Below, one piece after another: positions 14,177 through 14,533 of a stretch of 14,533 bases of DNA (positions within the stretch are counted from its first letter, which is position 1; every line of letters begins with the position of its first letter). The stretch spans positions 1 to 14,533 of the forward strand of contig SLIW01000398.1 of assembly GCA_007135435.1 (NCBI GenBank), written 5' to 3'. The DNA comes from Natronomonas sp. (GTDB taxonomy: Archaea > Halobacteriota > Halobacteria > Halobacteriales > Haloarculaceae). The position numbers and the translations under genes were made by a program. The notes under the pieces were generated by a model. That model saw nothing but the letters and a program-made list of their open reading frames with translations. It was not told where the DNA came from and searched no databases.

Positions 14177-14180
14177 CAGC
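14154..14180 (+). other. hairpin overlapping the stop of the small cysteine-rich frame
   Basis: GCTGCTGCCG pairs with CGGCTAGCAGC (10 bp with one bulged A) around loop CTGTGA. It contains the TAG stop. No T-tract follows, so it is not a standard terminator. Confidence 0.45.
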
Positions 14181-14365
14181 CAACCGCGCCGTCGCTGCCA
14201 GTGACGGCCGGCCCCGGTTCGTCCCGCCGTGGCCCGTCCACCGTCCGTGTCGAACCCGGACAGCTGACGACTGCCCGGATTCGCGGCGGATATCTCGCTC
14301 AGATGGCCAGTCAAACCGACCAACGACCGACCAAACACCGATCGACCGCACGCCCATACGCCGAC

Positions 14366-14490
14366 GACCGAACGACCACACATCGACCGACCGAACGACC
14401 ACACATCGACAGACCGAACGACCATACATCGACATCGCACACCCGACCGAACGACCACACATCGACATCGCACACCCGACCGAACCACGA
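14366..14490. repeat. 23-bp tandem array with two 33-bp steps
   Basis: The block GACCGAACGACCACACATCG starts at 14366, 14389, 14412 (one mismatch) and 14445, with a partial copy at 14478. Steps are 23, 23, 33 and 33 bp; the longer steps carry an extra CATCGCACAC decamer. More degenerate GACCGAC/CCAA elements precede it from about 14316. The frames on both strands stay open through it only because stop codons are absent from the unit. Confidence 0.9.
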
Positions 14491-14492
14491 CA

Positions 14493-14533
14493 ATGATCCC
14501 ATCACTGACCACGATCCTCGAACGACTCCGGGA
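14493..14533 (+). CDS. possible start of a protein gene running off the right edge
   Basis: ATG at 14493 opens a frame MIPSLTTILERLR to the window end. The residues look like an ordinary amphipathic helix, and the sequence is no longer repetitive from here. There is no clear TATA box, and 13 codons are too few to name anything. Confidence 0.3.
   Translation, partial: MIPSLTTILERLR

Noticed and set aside
12084..14468. Very long minus-strand frame opposite the acyl-CoA ligase
   Set aside because: The ligase on the plus strand has all family motifs; the antisense product is low-complexity and continues through the 23-bp repeats.
14303..14533. Plus-strand frame open to the window end through the 23-bp array
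   Set aside because: The product is Thr-, Arg-, His- and Asp-rich repeat, and the 23-bp period cycles through all frames, so openness is not evidence of coding.

Overview
The window is a chromosomal segment of a halophilic archaeon (class Halobacteria). The evidence is the very high GC content with strong G/C at third codon positions, acidic proteins, TATA-like boxes about 25-30 nt upstream of start codons with almost no leader, and archaeal information-processing genes (PriS, Gins51-type GINS, archease, Cdc48, a tRNA-Glu without encoded CCA). Genus cannot be assigned from the sequence alone.

Layout. 1-1710 (minus): a small alpha-crystallin-like protein translationally coupled (ATGA) to a Cdc48-type AAA+ unfoldase that runs off the left edge; its promoter carries a 7+3+7 inverted repeat at the transcription start. 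2059-2847 (plus): an alpha/beta hydrolase that converges on the GINS gene, the two stop codons sharing one 9-bp site. 2839-5192 (minus): priS-GINS, an ATGA-coupled replication operon. 5419-5907 (minus): GNAT acetyltransferase. 6159-6569 (plus): archease, divergent from GNAT. 6731-6805: tRNA-Glu(UUC) with its own TATA box. 6806-7879: a gene-poor kilobase with tandem repeats and an unconvincing open frame. 7880-10017 (plus): DUF354 GT-B-like protein coupled (ATGA) to UDP-GlcNAc 2-epimerase WecB. 10139-10786 (minus): archaetidylserine decarboxylase PssD type. 10994-11434 (plus): Hsp20. 11922-13883 (plus): long-chain acyl-CoA ligase. 13884-14533: mostly non-coding, with a promoter-preceded 49-codon cysteine-rich reading frame and a 23-bp repeat array; a possible new gene starts at 14493.

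How they work together. Most genes are conserved housekeeping: protein quality control (Cdc48 with a small Hsp20-like partner; Hsp20), replication priming and helicase assembly (PriS, GINS), tRNA processing (archease, partner of RtcB), lipid and envelope metabolism (PssD, acyl-CoA ligase, WecB/DUF354 for sugar-nucleotide and glycan work). No CRISPR array, insertion sequence, integrase or toxin-antitoxin pair was recognised.

The most unusual feature is not a gene. Many of the intergenic regions hold a short local tandem array whose unit length is close to one or two turns of DNA (10, 11, 21, 22, 23, 23 bp), each array unrelated in sequence to the others and usually just upstream of a promoter. 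Two promoters (Hsp20 and acyl-CoA ligase) also share one geometry: a 10-bp perfect palindrome, a 9-bp gap, then the TATA box. The best candidate for an undescribed gene is the cysteine-rich small frame at 14027-14176, though its codon use is a reason for caution.
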